DNA of 64,000 nt from Branchiostoma floridae (Eukaryota > Chordata > Leptocardii > Amphioxiformes > Branchiostomatidae): the NCBI RefSeq assembly GCF_000003815.2, contig NC_049991.1, forward strand, positions 18,002,300 to 18,066,299. Direction: 5' to 3'. Made by a program: the position numbers and the translations under genes. The notes below the pieces were generated by a model. It was given only the letters and a program-made list of their open reading frames with translations. It searched no databases and had not been told where the DNA came from. Position 1 is the first letter of the stretch, and each line of letters begins with the position of its first letter. This document shows, piece by piece, positions 23,101 to 32,099 of the stretch.

Positions 23101-24348
23101 TACCACCCTTGCCCAGGGTGCGAAACCAGGGTGAAACCAGCTAAAACCTTCAGTACGAGGGCGGCAAAGCATATAAACTTATGACTTGTCCGGGAAATAT
23201 AGTAAAACTATTATTAGGGCTGAGAATTTTCCAATTTTTGTGGTCAGAAGTATAAACTAGCAAGCCGGCACCACTGTGGCTGTTAGTTGGTTTCACCCGA
23301 TGACCTCATGGGTCACGACTTGCGTTTCGTCTCAGGCCTTTGTTCTTTGTTGTCAGAAAGTGATTTTTACCATGTCCCGTGCACTGTAACTATATTTGCT
23401 AGACAAATCATTAGTTTCATTAGTAATATATGCTTTGCCGCCCTCGTACTGAAGGTNNNNNNNNNNNNNNNNNNNNNNNNNNNNNNNNNNNNNNNNNNNN
23501 NNNNNNNNNNNNNNNNNNNNNNNNNNNNNNNNNNNNNNNNNNNNNNNNNNNNNNNNCCCTGGTTTCGCACCCTGGGCTGAGCTACAGAATATCCCAGTCA
23601 ACATCCATATCCGGAACCCTGTCTCAATGTATTATGGGAAGTGTGAAAAGGTCTATTGATTTTTTATCTTAATCATAGATTATCAATCTATATTTTACAA
23701 CATAACACACACGATGGTGGCTATCATCTGGAGGCTGTGATTGAGACTATTCTTACTCCCCCTATACATATACTATACATCCCCCTTCCGAGGGGCAAAC
23801 TAATAACAGAACTCTTTATCGTTACAGGCCCGGCAACAGCTGTGAACAACCGCTGGAACATCGCCATCCACTACCGCTTTCACGGATTTCCTATACAGGT
23901 CACGACAGTGCTGAATTTTCGGCAAATTCGTTATGTTGTTGACGAGCTCAACTCCATCCGTGGCGGCCCAAACACAACCATAGTTCTGGGTCTGTGGGCT
24001 CACTTTACGGCTGAACCTCTAGAGATGTTCCGGGCTCGAGTCTTCGCCATACAGAGCGCCATACGTCGTCTTCTCCAGCGCAGTCCCGGCACGCGGGTGT
24101 TCGTGAGAACTGGAACGACGCGAGAGCACAAACATTCCAAGTTAGAGTATTACCTGTTAGCAAGCGACTGGTTGGCATATCAAGTAACCCAGGAAATAAG
24201 GGAGATATTCAGGACAGAGAAGAACGTGGTTGTGTTGGACACGTGGGACATGAGCGTGTGTCAATGGGGACATGATAATGTTCACCCGGGACCCGCCATG
24301 GTAGACAGTCAACTCAACATGCTACTGTCTCATATATGCCCCAAGTAG
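20169..24348 (+). CDS. NXPE-family protein, copy 3
   Basis: Five exons join in frame to 519 residues: 20169-20234, 20657-20980, 21397-21725, 22429-22748 and 23828-24348 (stop TAG), with phases 0, 0, 2, 1 as in the paralogues. Exon 1 encodes a short anchor (hydrophobic about 7-22). Exon 2 holds the neurexophilin-like core, exon 3 is the most diverged of the three copies, exon 4 has YLHGDST (Ser about 323) and exon 5 has DTWDMSVCQW and VHPGPAM (His about 499). The exon 4 donor, GTCGGA, is weak but is the only in-frame junction seen. Intron 4 contains a large foldback repeat and an assembly gap; intron 3 contains MITE A2. AATAAA at 24559-24564 is a possible poly(A) signal. Function inferred as for the other copies. 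Confidence 0.88.
21170..21278. mobile_element. Foldback element in NXPE copy 3 intron 2
   Basis: Arms GCGCATGTGCAGCGTAATGT and TATTGTGGGTAATAGGTCAA (left) pair with TTGACCTATGACCCACAAT and CACAATGCATGCGCAC (right) around a short loop with GGCCATGGCC. A half-match (ACGCATGCGTAGGTG, ATTATGGGTAATATGTCAAA) occurs at 9292-9332 in the equivalent intron of copy 1. Confidence 0.8.
22111..22356. mobile_element. MITE family A, copy 2 (Harbinger-like)
   Basis: A 246-bp sister of the element at 11966, with the same AGGCCCCCTCTCACTTGACG terminus and its reverse complement at the right, flanked by TTA duplications (22108-22110, 22357-22359). The interior is nearly identical (AGATAAAGAACGAATTTTCT), implying recent mobility. 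It lies in intron 3 of NXPE copy 3. Confidence 0.92.
23031..23657. repeat. Large foldback repeat containing an assembly gap
   Basis: The left arm (23031-23178) reads AATAGACCGTTTTCACACTT, then GGGTTCCGGATATGGATG, then GAGGGCGGCAAAGCATAT. The right arm (23427-23657) is its reverse complement, ending GTGTGAAAAGGTCTATT. The 100-N gap falls inside the right arm. The loop (about 250 bp) is unique sequence. It occupies intron 4 of NXPE copy 3. Confidence 0.9.
23457..23556. other. Assembly gap (100 N)
   Basis: Exactly 100 N, the usual placeholder for unknown length. Judged from the opposite arm of the foldback, only about 14 bases appear to be missing. Confidence 0.98.
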
Positions 24349-24919
24349 CACAACTGTTTTAGCCACCAAATCAAGCTATCTGAGAGAGAGAGAAAAAACT
24401 CAGCATAAAGTTCTAAATTGCAGATTCTTTTAATGACATGGTTGTAAAATGCAACTTACCATATTAAAGGAGTTTATGTAAAATGCCAATGAAAAGAAAT
24501 TTATATAAAATGCTAATGATAAATTCAACTAATAGTTCTTTCAAATATTTGACTTGTAAATAAAAACATCATGACACTGACAACAAGCTTGCGTTAAATG
24601 CGAAACTTACACATATTCGATTAATATCTTCACACATCAGGTAGAGTGTTTGTGAACCGAGCAGTCCTTCATCTTACTTTATCGTTGTTTCCTAGTGTCC
24701 TATGAAAAACTTCCTCAGTCGAGATGAATTAGCCAAGCACCATGTTTCTTGGAGCTTACAAGAGTTTGTGCAAATCAAAGATTGTCCCTTCTAGAATTCA
24801 ACCAACTAAGGTCCGTTATGTTTAGTGCAGTATTTTGATTACACCGGACTAAGGTTCATTCTACTTTTCCAGGCGTCATTTTCCTTCATGATGTTCTGTT
24901 TAATATGTTCTGGTTTATT

Positions 24920-26203
24920 TTACCTGTCTGCACAGTCTAGCCTGGAGTCCAGTCCTGTTCGCTGAGTAGCGACCTTGGGGAGCGGAACAAAGCGAACAGG
25001 ACTGGACTCCAGGCTAGCACAGTCTGCTTCGGAAGATGAAGAAGAACCGCTTCCTTCTGTTTCGTCAATAAAGCAGATGTCCTCAGCACTCACAGTACTC
25101 TCTGTGCTTTGGCTCGACGTGAGCGCCTCAACAATCAATGATCTTTGTGTCGTGTCGTCTTCTGTACTCGAATCAGAGTCATCATCTGTTGGTACTACTT
25201 CAACCTCTACAGGCGGTATGACAATGTTGTCAGTGAATGAATCACAGTCTTTATCCTCTATTGATGGAATTTCTATGGTAAGGACGTCCTCTTGGAGTTT
25301 TTCAGTCAGCAGCTCCTCTATGTTGACGTACGTTGCACCGTCGTCTTTAGAAGAGGCGCGCTGTTCTTGTATGGTTAAGATGATTTGCCGCGCCGCGCCG
25401 ACGACAATCATGAGAAAACAGAGGGAGACGAGGACCGGGCCGATGATGTTGAGCGGCACCAGGGGATGATCGTACAGCGTGAAGGCCAGGAGGGTCATGA
25501 GGATGCTGGGGATGAGGAGGACTGTACCGCAGATCAGCGGCCCCTGGCGACTGCACTGCAGCTTGCCGGCGTTGCCACACGTTTCAAGTTTCAAAGCGCG
25601 CCTCCTACGTTTGCGAAACGGGCTCCCCTCTCCTCCGTCGTCCTCCGAAGAACAGCCATTTGGGTAAGAGTCTCCGATCAAAACGTTCCGTTCTTCTTCC
25701 TCTCCATCTCCTTCTTGCAACCCTCTCACGTCTTCTTCTACAGTGCTACAAATTCCCTGTTGACTCTTTACTTCATTGTCCTCAGTAATATCCTCAATGA
25801 TCTTGCTCCTTTCATCCTGAAGACCCATTTGTGATTTCTCGCCACTTTTGCAGCCCGGACAGTGGACATGCCTTTCTTCAGAACCCCCGGCACGTCTACG
25901 ACAACAGCCCTTCTTAACTCTGCTTCTTTCTTGTAATTGTAAGTATTGCTGTATGTCTTGAGCGTTGTCGTCAAGACCGATTCTAATTCGACCCGTTCCT
26001 GTGTTATGTTTACCATGATGCCGACACGAAGGCTTGTGCTTGACGGACTTCTGCTGACGCTTGTTTCCCTTGGTCTTGTCTTTGCTGCGGGAACGGGAAC
26101 GTTTGCGACCGCTGTTCTTCGTCTTCCGCCGTCCGGTGTTCCGTTTCCGACGAGTCTTCGTCTTTGGTATGGCCTCGCGATGTCTGTAGCCAATCGGAGG
26201 CAT
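24920..26203 (-). CDS. Two-helix membrane protein with basic N- and acidic C-region
   Basis: A 427-codon frame begins at the first ATG after an in-frame stop. Residues 14-66 are extremely Arg/Lys/Ser-rich, 99-118 hold a Cys/His cluster (GCC, HVHCPGC), 137-194 are acidic, and a basic RKRRRR (197-202) precedes two hydrophobic segments (about 222-244 and 251-271). A long acidic, Ser-rich tail follows, with TYVNIEELL near 295. The hairpin with IIGPVLVSLCFLMIVV loosely recalls TMEM200-type proteins, but I cannot confirm a family. The end reads GCAGACAGGTAAAAT, so the stop TAA overlaps a possible donor (CAG|GTAAAA) and further exons may exist. A 79-bp MITE inserted in the tail adds 29 codons without shifting frame. 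The gene converges on NXPE copy 3. Confidence 0.7.
   Translation of the reverse strand: MPPIGYRHREAIPKTKTRRKRNTGRRKTKNSGRKRSRSRSKDKTKGNKRQQKSVKHKPSCRHHGKHNTGTGRIRIGLDDNAQDIQQYLQLQERSRVKKGCCRRRAGGSEERHVHCPGCKSGEKSQMGLQDERSKIIEDITEDNEVKSQQGICSTVEEDVRGLQEGDGEEEERNVLIGDSYPNGCSSEDDGGEGSPFRKRRRRALKLETCGNAGKLQCSRQGPLICGTVLLIPSILMTLLAFTLYDHPLVPLNIIGPVLVSLCFLMIVVGAARQIILTIQEQRASSKDDGATYVNIEELLTEKLQEDVLTIEIPSIEDKDCDSFTDNIVIPPVEVEVVPTDDDSDSSTEDDTTQRSLIVEALTSSQSTESTVSAEDICFIDETEGSGSSSSSEADCASLESSPVRFVPLPKVATQRTGLDSRLDCADR
24938..25016. mobile_element. 79-bp MITE inside a coding exon (hAT-like)
   Basis: Perfect 26-bp terminal inverted repeats (24938-24963 and 24991-25016, starting TAGCCTGGAGTCCAGTCC) surround a 27-bp centre. 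GCACAGTC is duplicated on both sides (24930-24937, 25017-25024). An 8-bp duplication is characteristic of hAT-type transposition. Element plus duplication is 87 bp, or 29 codons, so the host frame stays open. Confidence 0.9.
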
Positions 26204-27068
26204 CTTCCGACGTAAACTTGCTGATCAATGAAGCTGAAGATTCTTCAGTTTCCTTCCTCAGACTCAAACAGGACAGATGGCCGCTCGACTGTCTAGTGTA
26301 ACACTCACAAAACATTCAGTGATAAAAAATAAAGACACCGGCCTTGAGGTTGACAGCATACACCGAGCGATGAGCGGCTGGGACACAAGACACGGTGCAA
26401 CGTAAAATGAACTTTTCCCCTGAAATCTTCATCGTAGTTCATGTGATTTACAATAAATATCTTGTAAATCTGTTTTAAAGAATTCAGCGACATCGACTCG
26501 TTATTCTTTGGTGAGATAGAATACAAAGGTTTGTCCTTGTGTGACTGCCTTTCGATGATTAAACGCGTTGGATTGGAAACCTTGCTTTGTCGGTTATGTC
26601 TGAAGACAGTCCCCCGCTCACAAGCCTACTGTCTATGACATTGTTTCTAAAGGTCATCTCTGTCCGTTAGTATTCTATAGCAATATATAATCTACCAATC
26701 CATCCTTCCATCTTTATCCACAATGCGTTGTTATGCTCGTGGCTGATAGGTTTATATGGATAGCTTACCTCAACGATGTGTCAAGTATAGTGAGTCCCAT
26801 ATGATTTTGACCTTTTGCGTGACAATTTATGAGTTATGTATTAATGAATAAGGCCACAATAAGTTGATGTTATGGATGACATCCCTTGGTTATTTAAAAT
26901 TTAACATGCTGCAAGAGAGGAAAAGGGAAGGCAAGCAAAAACATAATAATAAATGATGAAAACACACACACACCCCTAATTTCACTAACGCTTGTCAGGT
27001 GTCCCTGATATTGTTTCTGAGTACAAATTATCAAGACACTTCTTATGGTCACTTATTATGTAGATAAT

Positions 27069-27310
27069 TATCAGCATTAAACACAAAGATCAAGAACCTT
27101 GTGTATAGTAAGGGCTCTGCAACAGACTTGAGTCAGTCTACAGATGTGTACAGTCCCATGTGGCAGAGACTGTCATTCTCGTATAGGACTGTTTAGCAAC
27201 AGTCGACGCTGTAGGGCTGATATCAATTAGTATTTTACCATGGCCAATATTGACCGAAGGAGGCCATATATGTATCAGCATTAAACACAAAGACCAAGAA
27301 TCTTGTGTAT
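27069..27310. repeat. Dispersed repeat copy 2 between ~42-bp direct repeats
   Basis: Positions 27117-27268 match the repeat at 12415-12580. On each side lies a close copy of ATCAGCATTAAACACAAAGA followed by CAAGAACCTTGTGTATAGT (27070-27110 and 27264-27312). Such a long flanking duplication exceeds a normal LINE target duplication. The surrounding 26.5-28.1 kb shows no gene. Confidence 0.75.
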
Positions 27311-28204
27311 AGTGATCACCTGCCCACATAGCCATAGACCAGATTTCAATAACCTCCTGCATGTGCGGTTTGTCTTTTTGTATAGACCGGGGCGTGGAGT
27401 AGTGTATAACACAAAGACTGTCTCCGACTTATTGTTGAATAATGATCATATACAATGTATAGCCAATCTATCTATCCATATACATATTATGTACTATATC
27501 TATACATAAAACATCAACAGAATGTTTCACACAAAACAAAAAGCAAAGTTTAATATCATCGTCACATCCCATACTAAGTCATAAGATTCAATATAATACA
27601 TACAAATATTATGTTTCATATAGTTTCGATGGATATTTCCACACGAATAAATACGCAACAAATTAAATCGTCACTATAAGCTTTTAAAAACATAAGATAT
27701 GCCCTACAGCGTCTCATTGCTAGGGGGCAGTGTTGTCTCTAATTCTAACACACAACTTAGGCCTTAAGATATTCATTAGAGCTTCAATCTTAGAATACTG
27801 CTCTAGCTACAAGAATTGAACGTTAGTAATCAATTCTTTGAGTTCCTAAATGACAGTAACGGCCGACAATACTGTAAAATGGCAATGCCATTATGTTATG
27901 GCGTAAGAAAGTCAAATAAGAATCCCTCTCACGAACAGTCTTTGATTAAAAACTCCTATTTATATCAAACATATCGTGGGTACTGCTAGCTACTTCTGAA
28001 GAATAATGTAGCTAACCTATGGTAAATGTACATCATAGTTAAAGCCGTGAATGCGTAGTCTGCTTCCGTGTGTGCGTTTTCACGCTTTTGGCCTCTTACT
28101 CGATGGAGAAGGAAGAAAATGCACGACTTAAGCTCTGTTCTAAAGCCTAACTTAGATTATTTGAACCAATCAGATACTTTGCCGTTGACCAGATATCTGT
28201 TTTA

Positions 28205-28693
28205 TTCTGTTCGTCTGGCTGCCTGTCTGATTTTTTTTCGTGAAAACATTTGCCTACCGCTTATGACAGAATTTGACAATAAGAAAATTTCACTTTTTGA
28301 TGTTGGCCCAGTCTATCGTATCTGTTTGTTTCATCGTCTGTCTCTCTATATTTTTTTTCTGTCTGCAATGGTTATCTTTTCTTGAAAATATTCGCCTACC
28401 GCATCTAAAGCTTCTGAAGTTCTGACAATAAAAGAAATTACACTGTCTGAGGTTGGCCCAGTCTTTCCTATCTGTTTGTTTCACTGTCTGTCATGCTTTT
28501 CTTCTCTGTCATGTTTTTTCTTTTCTTGTAAATATTCGCCTACCGCATATAACACTTCTATAGGAAAATTACACTGTTTACTGTTGGCCCAGTCTTATCC
28601 TTGTTTCGCCGTCTGTTTCTCTGTGATGTTTTTCCTCTCATGTTCTTTTCGTCTGTCATGTTGTTTTTTCTCTTGACAACGTTAGCCTACCGC
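28205..28693 (-). repeat. 142-147-bp tandem repeat reaching into a stop codon
   Basis: GCCTACCGC recurs at 28252, 28394, 28538 and 28685, with TTGGCCCAGTCT, ATCTGTTTGTTTCA and CTTGAAAATATTC blocks between. The last copy is the final coding triplets of the 108-residue protein (minus strand GCGGTAGGCTAA). The repeat thus looks like amplification of the gene's 3' end and 3'UTR. Confidence 0.8.
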
Positions 28694-30728
28694 GGACGCC
28701 AGGACAGTTTCTATTCCCCGCTCGACGCCCTCGAGGTACTCTAGCATGGGCCTGTTGGTCTTGTGCTGGTAGTAGCGCGTGCGGAAGTGCTTGTCGTTGA
28801 TGGTCCTCCGCACGTCGTCCCGCACGCAGTCGGGCAGGTAGTACAGCACACGGCCCATGTCGGTCCCTAGCAGGATGCCCGCCTCCGTGTAGGTCCCGTC
28901 CTGAACCTCCTTGTACGTCTTCTCCATCTTCTCCGTCAGCAGGCTGTACATGAACTCGTACATCGCCACGTAGTCCTTGTGGGCCATCGCACCTGTTTGG
29001 GAGGGAGGGGGATAAGTCAGAGGGTGAACGAAAGAGCGAGTAGTACAAGGAAAAAGTAAGTCGAATTGTTTTCTGTCAATTACTGTACATGAACCAGAAT
29101 ATCACAACGTAGTCTTCCATTTGCTCTAATTATTGATAAGCATTTCGTTCTTAAGCAACGGATTTCTAAATAATCTTTTGATGAAAGTTGGAAAGAACGC
29201 CCACTGTATGACGTCATGTATTGACGTGTACCTTCCTCCTTCTTTGTGTAATTTTCTTTTCCCATACTTTCGGCGTAATGTTGTTTTTTCCACACATTCC
29301 CTTCTTCCTTACATTAAGTTACAATCCATCTTGAATCGCCCCTTGGGCTTTGCCAGCCTTCGTGCATCCCAAGTAAACACGGCTGTGCCGTTTCCGGCGC
29401 CTTTCACTTAAGTTCTGTGTTCTTTATGGCTCACACAAACACCGCGTAGCTGCCCGGGTAACCTTTACTCTCCTCACATCGTTTCTCACAGGCTGCGGGG
29501 CTCGCGTGTCTAAACAGTGCGCCCTGCCATCGTACATCAACCGTGCGAATTTCTGAAGACATTCGTAATACCCCAGTTCCACTAGACGGCGATCGCGCTG
29601 CGTTCTCACTGCGACATATATAGGATATGTGTAACCTTCACTTTCATATTGGGTGTATCACACAAAACGTAAAGGTGTGACTGAGAAGACAAAAAAAAAC
29701 ACGAAGTGTGAAAAGATTCGTTTTTTTTCTATACAATTCGTTGAGCGATCTGTCAATTTATAGGTCGCAGAGAGAGCGCAGTGAGAGCGCCGTCGTAGTT
29801 GGAAGGGGGTATTAAGCTAGAGAAATATATCCAACCCCGACGTGGAAAACAAATTACTTTCGGAAGCTAGAGAATTACATTCGTAAGCTATAGAAATATA
29901 TCCATCCCTGACTTTGAAAACAAATTGCATTCGTAAGCTAGAGAATTACATCTAGTAAGCAAGAAAAATATTTCCATCCCTGACTTGGAATACAAATTAA
30001 GTTCGGAAGCTAGAGAATTACATTAGTAAGCAAGAGAAATATAGTCATCCTTCACTTGGAAAACAACAACGCGAAAGAACGAAAATGGTGGAGTTATTCC
30101 CAAAAGTTGTGATTAAAAACATCTGGTGTAAGAGAATTTCTCTTCAATATGTATCATAAAGCAGTGAAGAACTAAATTTTCGAAAAGTTATGATTGTTGA
30201 CGAAAGATAATATAACATACATCCTACACTAGGTTCAAACTTCACATCATGATACATAGCATGTCACTTCTGAACAAACAACATGTGGCATGCCTTTCTA
30301 CATCAACTATGCATTTTCCAGTCATACATAAGGAGAACTAAGCTACAGTGAATTAAAAAAAAAAAAAATTTTAAGATTTTTTTTTCACATTATACCAAAT
30401 CACATGTGCACAATGATATAATTTAGCATGATACTTCGCATCAGGCTCATTAATATAAAGCAACATCATGTTTCTATTGAATTCATATATGCAATTTTTT
30501 TTCAACAATTACAAAACACACATATGAAAAACGCACTTATATGCATTATATATCAACATAGCACCACATATATTGCTGATTCCATCCACTCTTTTACTTA
30601 AGACAATCATATTTCAAAAGCAGTTGACGGAATTATATTGTAACAACAAAATAAAAAGAGAAAGAGAAAAATAAAAATAAAAATAAAAGTTGTGTGTGTG
30701 TGGCATGCTTACCCAGCGCATAATCCAT
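28682..30728 (-). CDS. Unrecognised 108-residue soluble protein, two exons
   Basis: Exon 1 codes MDYAL from 30728 to 30713, ending at donor GTAAGC. Exon 2 starts at 28992 after a good polypyrimidine tract and CAG, and runs to the stop at 28682-28684. The phase-1 junction restores Gly, giving 108 residues. Exon 2 shows strong G/C preference at third positions in this frame only, a convincing coding signal. The protein is highly charged, Tyr-rich and predicted mainly helical, with no signal peptide or membrane segment. Motifs such as DYVAMYEFMYSLLTEKME and MGRVLYYLPDCVRDDVR are visible, but I do not recognise a family. A TATATATA stretch (about 30884-30891) and a CArG box (31001-31010) lie upstream. 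The 3' end is tandemly repeated downstream. Confidence 0.72.
29579..29812 (-). mobile_element. MITE family B, copy 2 (inverted orientation)
   Basis: Starts TACCCCAGTTCCACTAGACG and ends TTGGAAGGGGGTAT, flanked by TAA on both sides (29576-29578, 29813-29815). The interior is the reverse complement of the copy at 5715. It lies in the intron of the 108-residue protein gene. Confidence 0.85.
29813..30070. repeat. 71-72-bp tandem repeat, ~3.5 units
   Basis: TAAGC-(T/A)AGAGAAATAT starts recur at 29813, 29884, 29956 and 30027. Each unit also carries ATCCCTGACTTGGAA-like and AGCTAGAGAATTACAT blocks. It abuts MITE B2 exactly, so expansion may have begun at the insertion site. No coding capacity. Confidence 0.85.
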
Positions 30729-31000
30729 TGTAACTGGTTGGTTGGTTCACACACACTGCAGACAAAGTAATGGTCAGACGTGCACAGCAACTCCACAGCC
30801 TAGTGCAAAGCAAGACGGTTAGCCGAGGGGCCGGCACAACACAACATGCACAGCTACGTACGGGAGTAGCAACTGCACAAGAAATATATATACGGGGAGG
30901 AAATATCTAGTGGGGGAAATAACGTCAAAAGTTATTTTCAACGGTTATCTTGAATAAACCTAGGCGTGTGCCCAAACCACCAGACGACCGCAGAAGTATT

Positions 31001-31010
31001 CCTTATAAGG
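31001..31010. promoter_or_regulatory. Perfect CArG box (SRF site)
   Basis: CCTTATAAGG fits CC(A/T)6GG exactly and is palindromic. It lies about 270 bp upstream of the start codon of the minus-strand 108-residue gene, a typical position for SRF control in muscle or cytoskeletal genes. Binding is inferred only. Confidence 0.4.
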
Positions 31011-31479
31011 CATGTGGTGCAAAAACAAGCCTGAAGACACCCCCATACATAACTTCACCCTGACTCTTGTGTGTTGCTTGTAAGTGGAATGTTCCATTAT
31101 ATCAAGGGGGAGGAGCAGTAGCATAAGATTTTAATACTGTTACAATAAGTCGCCAAGAATGTACTACATGTATATTAAAACTGTCATTTTGGGAAGATTA
31201 GATTACTAGTACAATGTGAAATGCCAAAGTTTTTTGAATCTTTGTAGTGCTTGTTTAAAGAAAATATTGGTGTTTATTTTCGTCGGTGGTATTGGACACC
31301 CCTCTAGCGGAATGTATTGGGCTGCACTTGTGAACCTAGCACATTCCAGAGCGCGGTGTCGGACGTTTTCCGCTGTGTGGGTCAGAGCGTACGTCAGCGG
31401 CAACCAGAAAATATATCATGATCAACAGCGCGATGCTTAAGGGGATAGCCTTAACACCGGGTTTCTCGGTGGGCGGCAT

Positions 31480-31577
31480 GGGTACCATCCTTTTTCTATC
31501 GGGGCTCCTTACAACCCTAGAAAATTGTTTTTAGGATAGTGAGTATAAGGAGCCCCGGTAGAATTAGGATGGTACCC
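31480..31577. mobile_element. ~98-bp foldback element
   Basis: GGGTACCATCC with TATCGGGGCTCCTTA (left) pairs with TAAGGAGCCCCGGTA and GGATGGTACCC (right) around a ~30-bp loop. A MITE-like hairpin with no ORF. Confidence 0.8.
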
Positions 31578-32099
31578 AGAACTGCAACTTAAAGTAACGT
31601 TACAAAATAATGACTTTTTTGCATATGTAATCTAATTATTTCTAATTAATCCAATTAATTCCTTATTATTCCTTATTTTAGGCACCAACTGACACATAGT
31701 AAAACGAAAAGGAGAATATGTACGTACAAAATTCAAGAAAATATAACAAGATAGCAATTTATATACACAGACACCTCCATAGTTTTTTAAGAAGATGTTG
31801 CCATAGAGCGAAACATACTTTTTAATCTTTCTGATTTTTTTTATCAATTTAATGTTTGTACTGATGATAAGCAATTGATTTTTCCTAATCTTCAAGCAGT
31901 CAATAATTGGTACCATTGTGTACCTAAAACAACAGCAAGAACAACAACATATTCATCAAAATAGCATGAAACACACAGAGAAGTCTGCCGTCGAGGTTAT
32001 GACAGTAACGTGGGCGCAAGATGTGGCGTGTTTGTCGTCTGCGGTTCGATCGGACGTGACGTGCGCTATGCCGTGGGAACCTTGGGAAGCGTGCCGAGG

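Noticed and set aside
23353-23604. ORFs spanning the first N gap
   Set aside because: They consist mostly of undefined residues and lie in an intron foldback.
25385-25834. 149-codon plus-strand ORF across the two-helix membrane protein gene
   Set aside because: Antisense to the 427-codon frame, which has coherent membrane segments; this one has none.
28656-29048. Alternative 130-codon frame over exon 2 of the 108-residue gene
   Set aside because: Pro/Gly/Arg-rich shadow frame; third-position bias and the exon 1 junction support the other frame.
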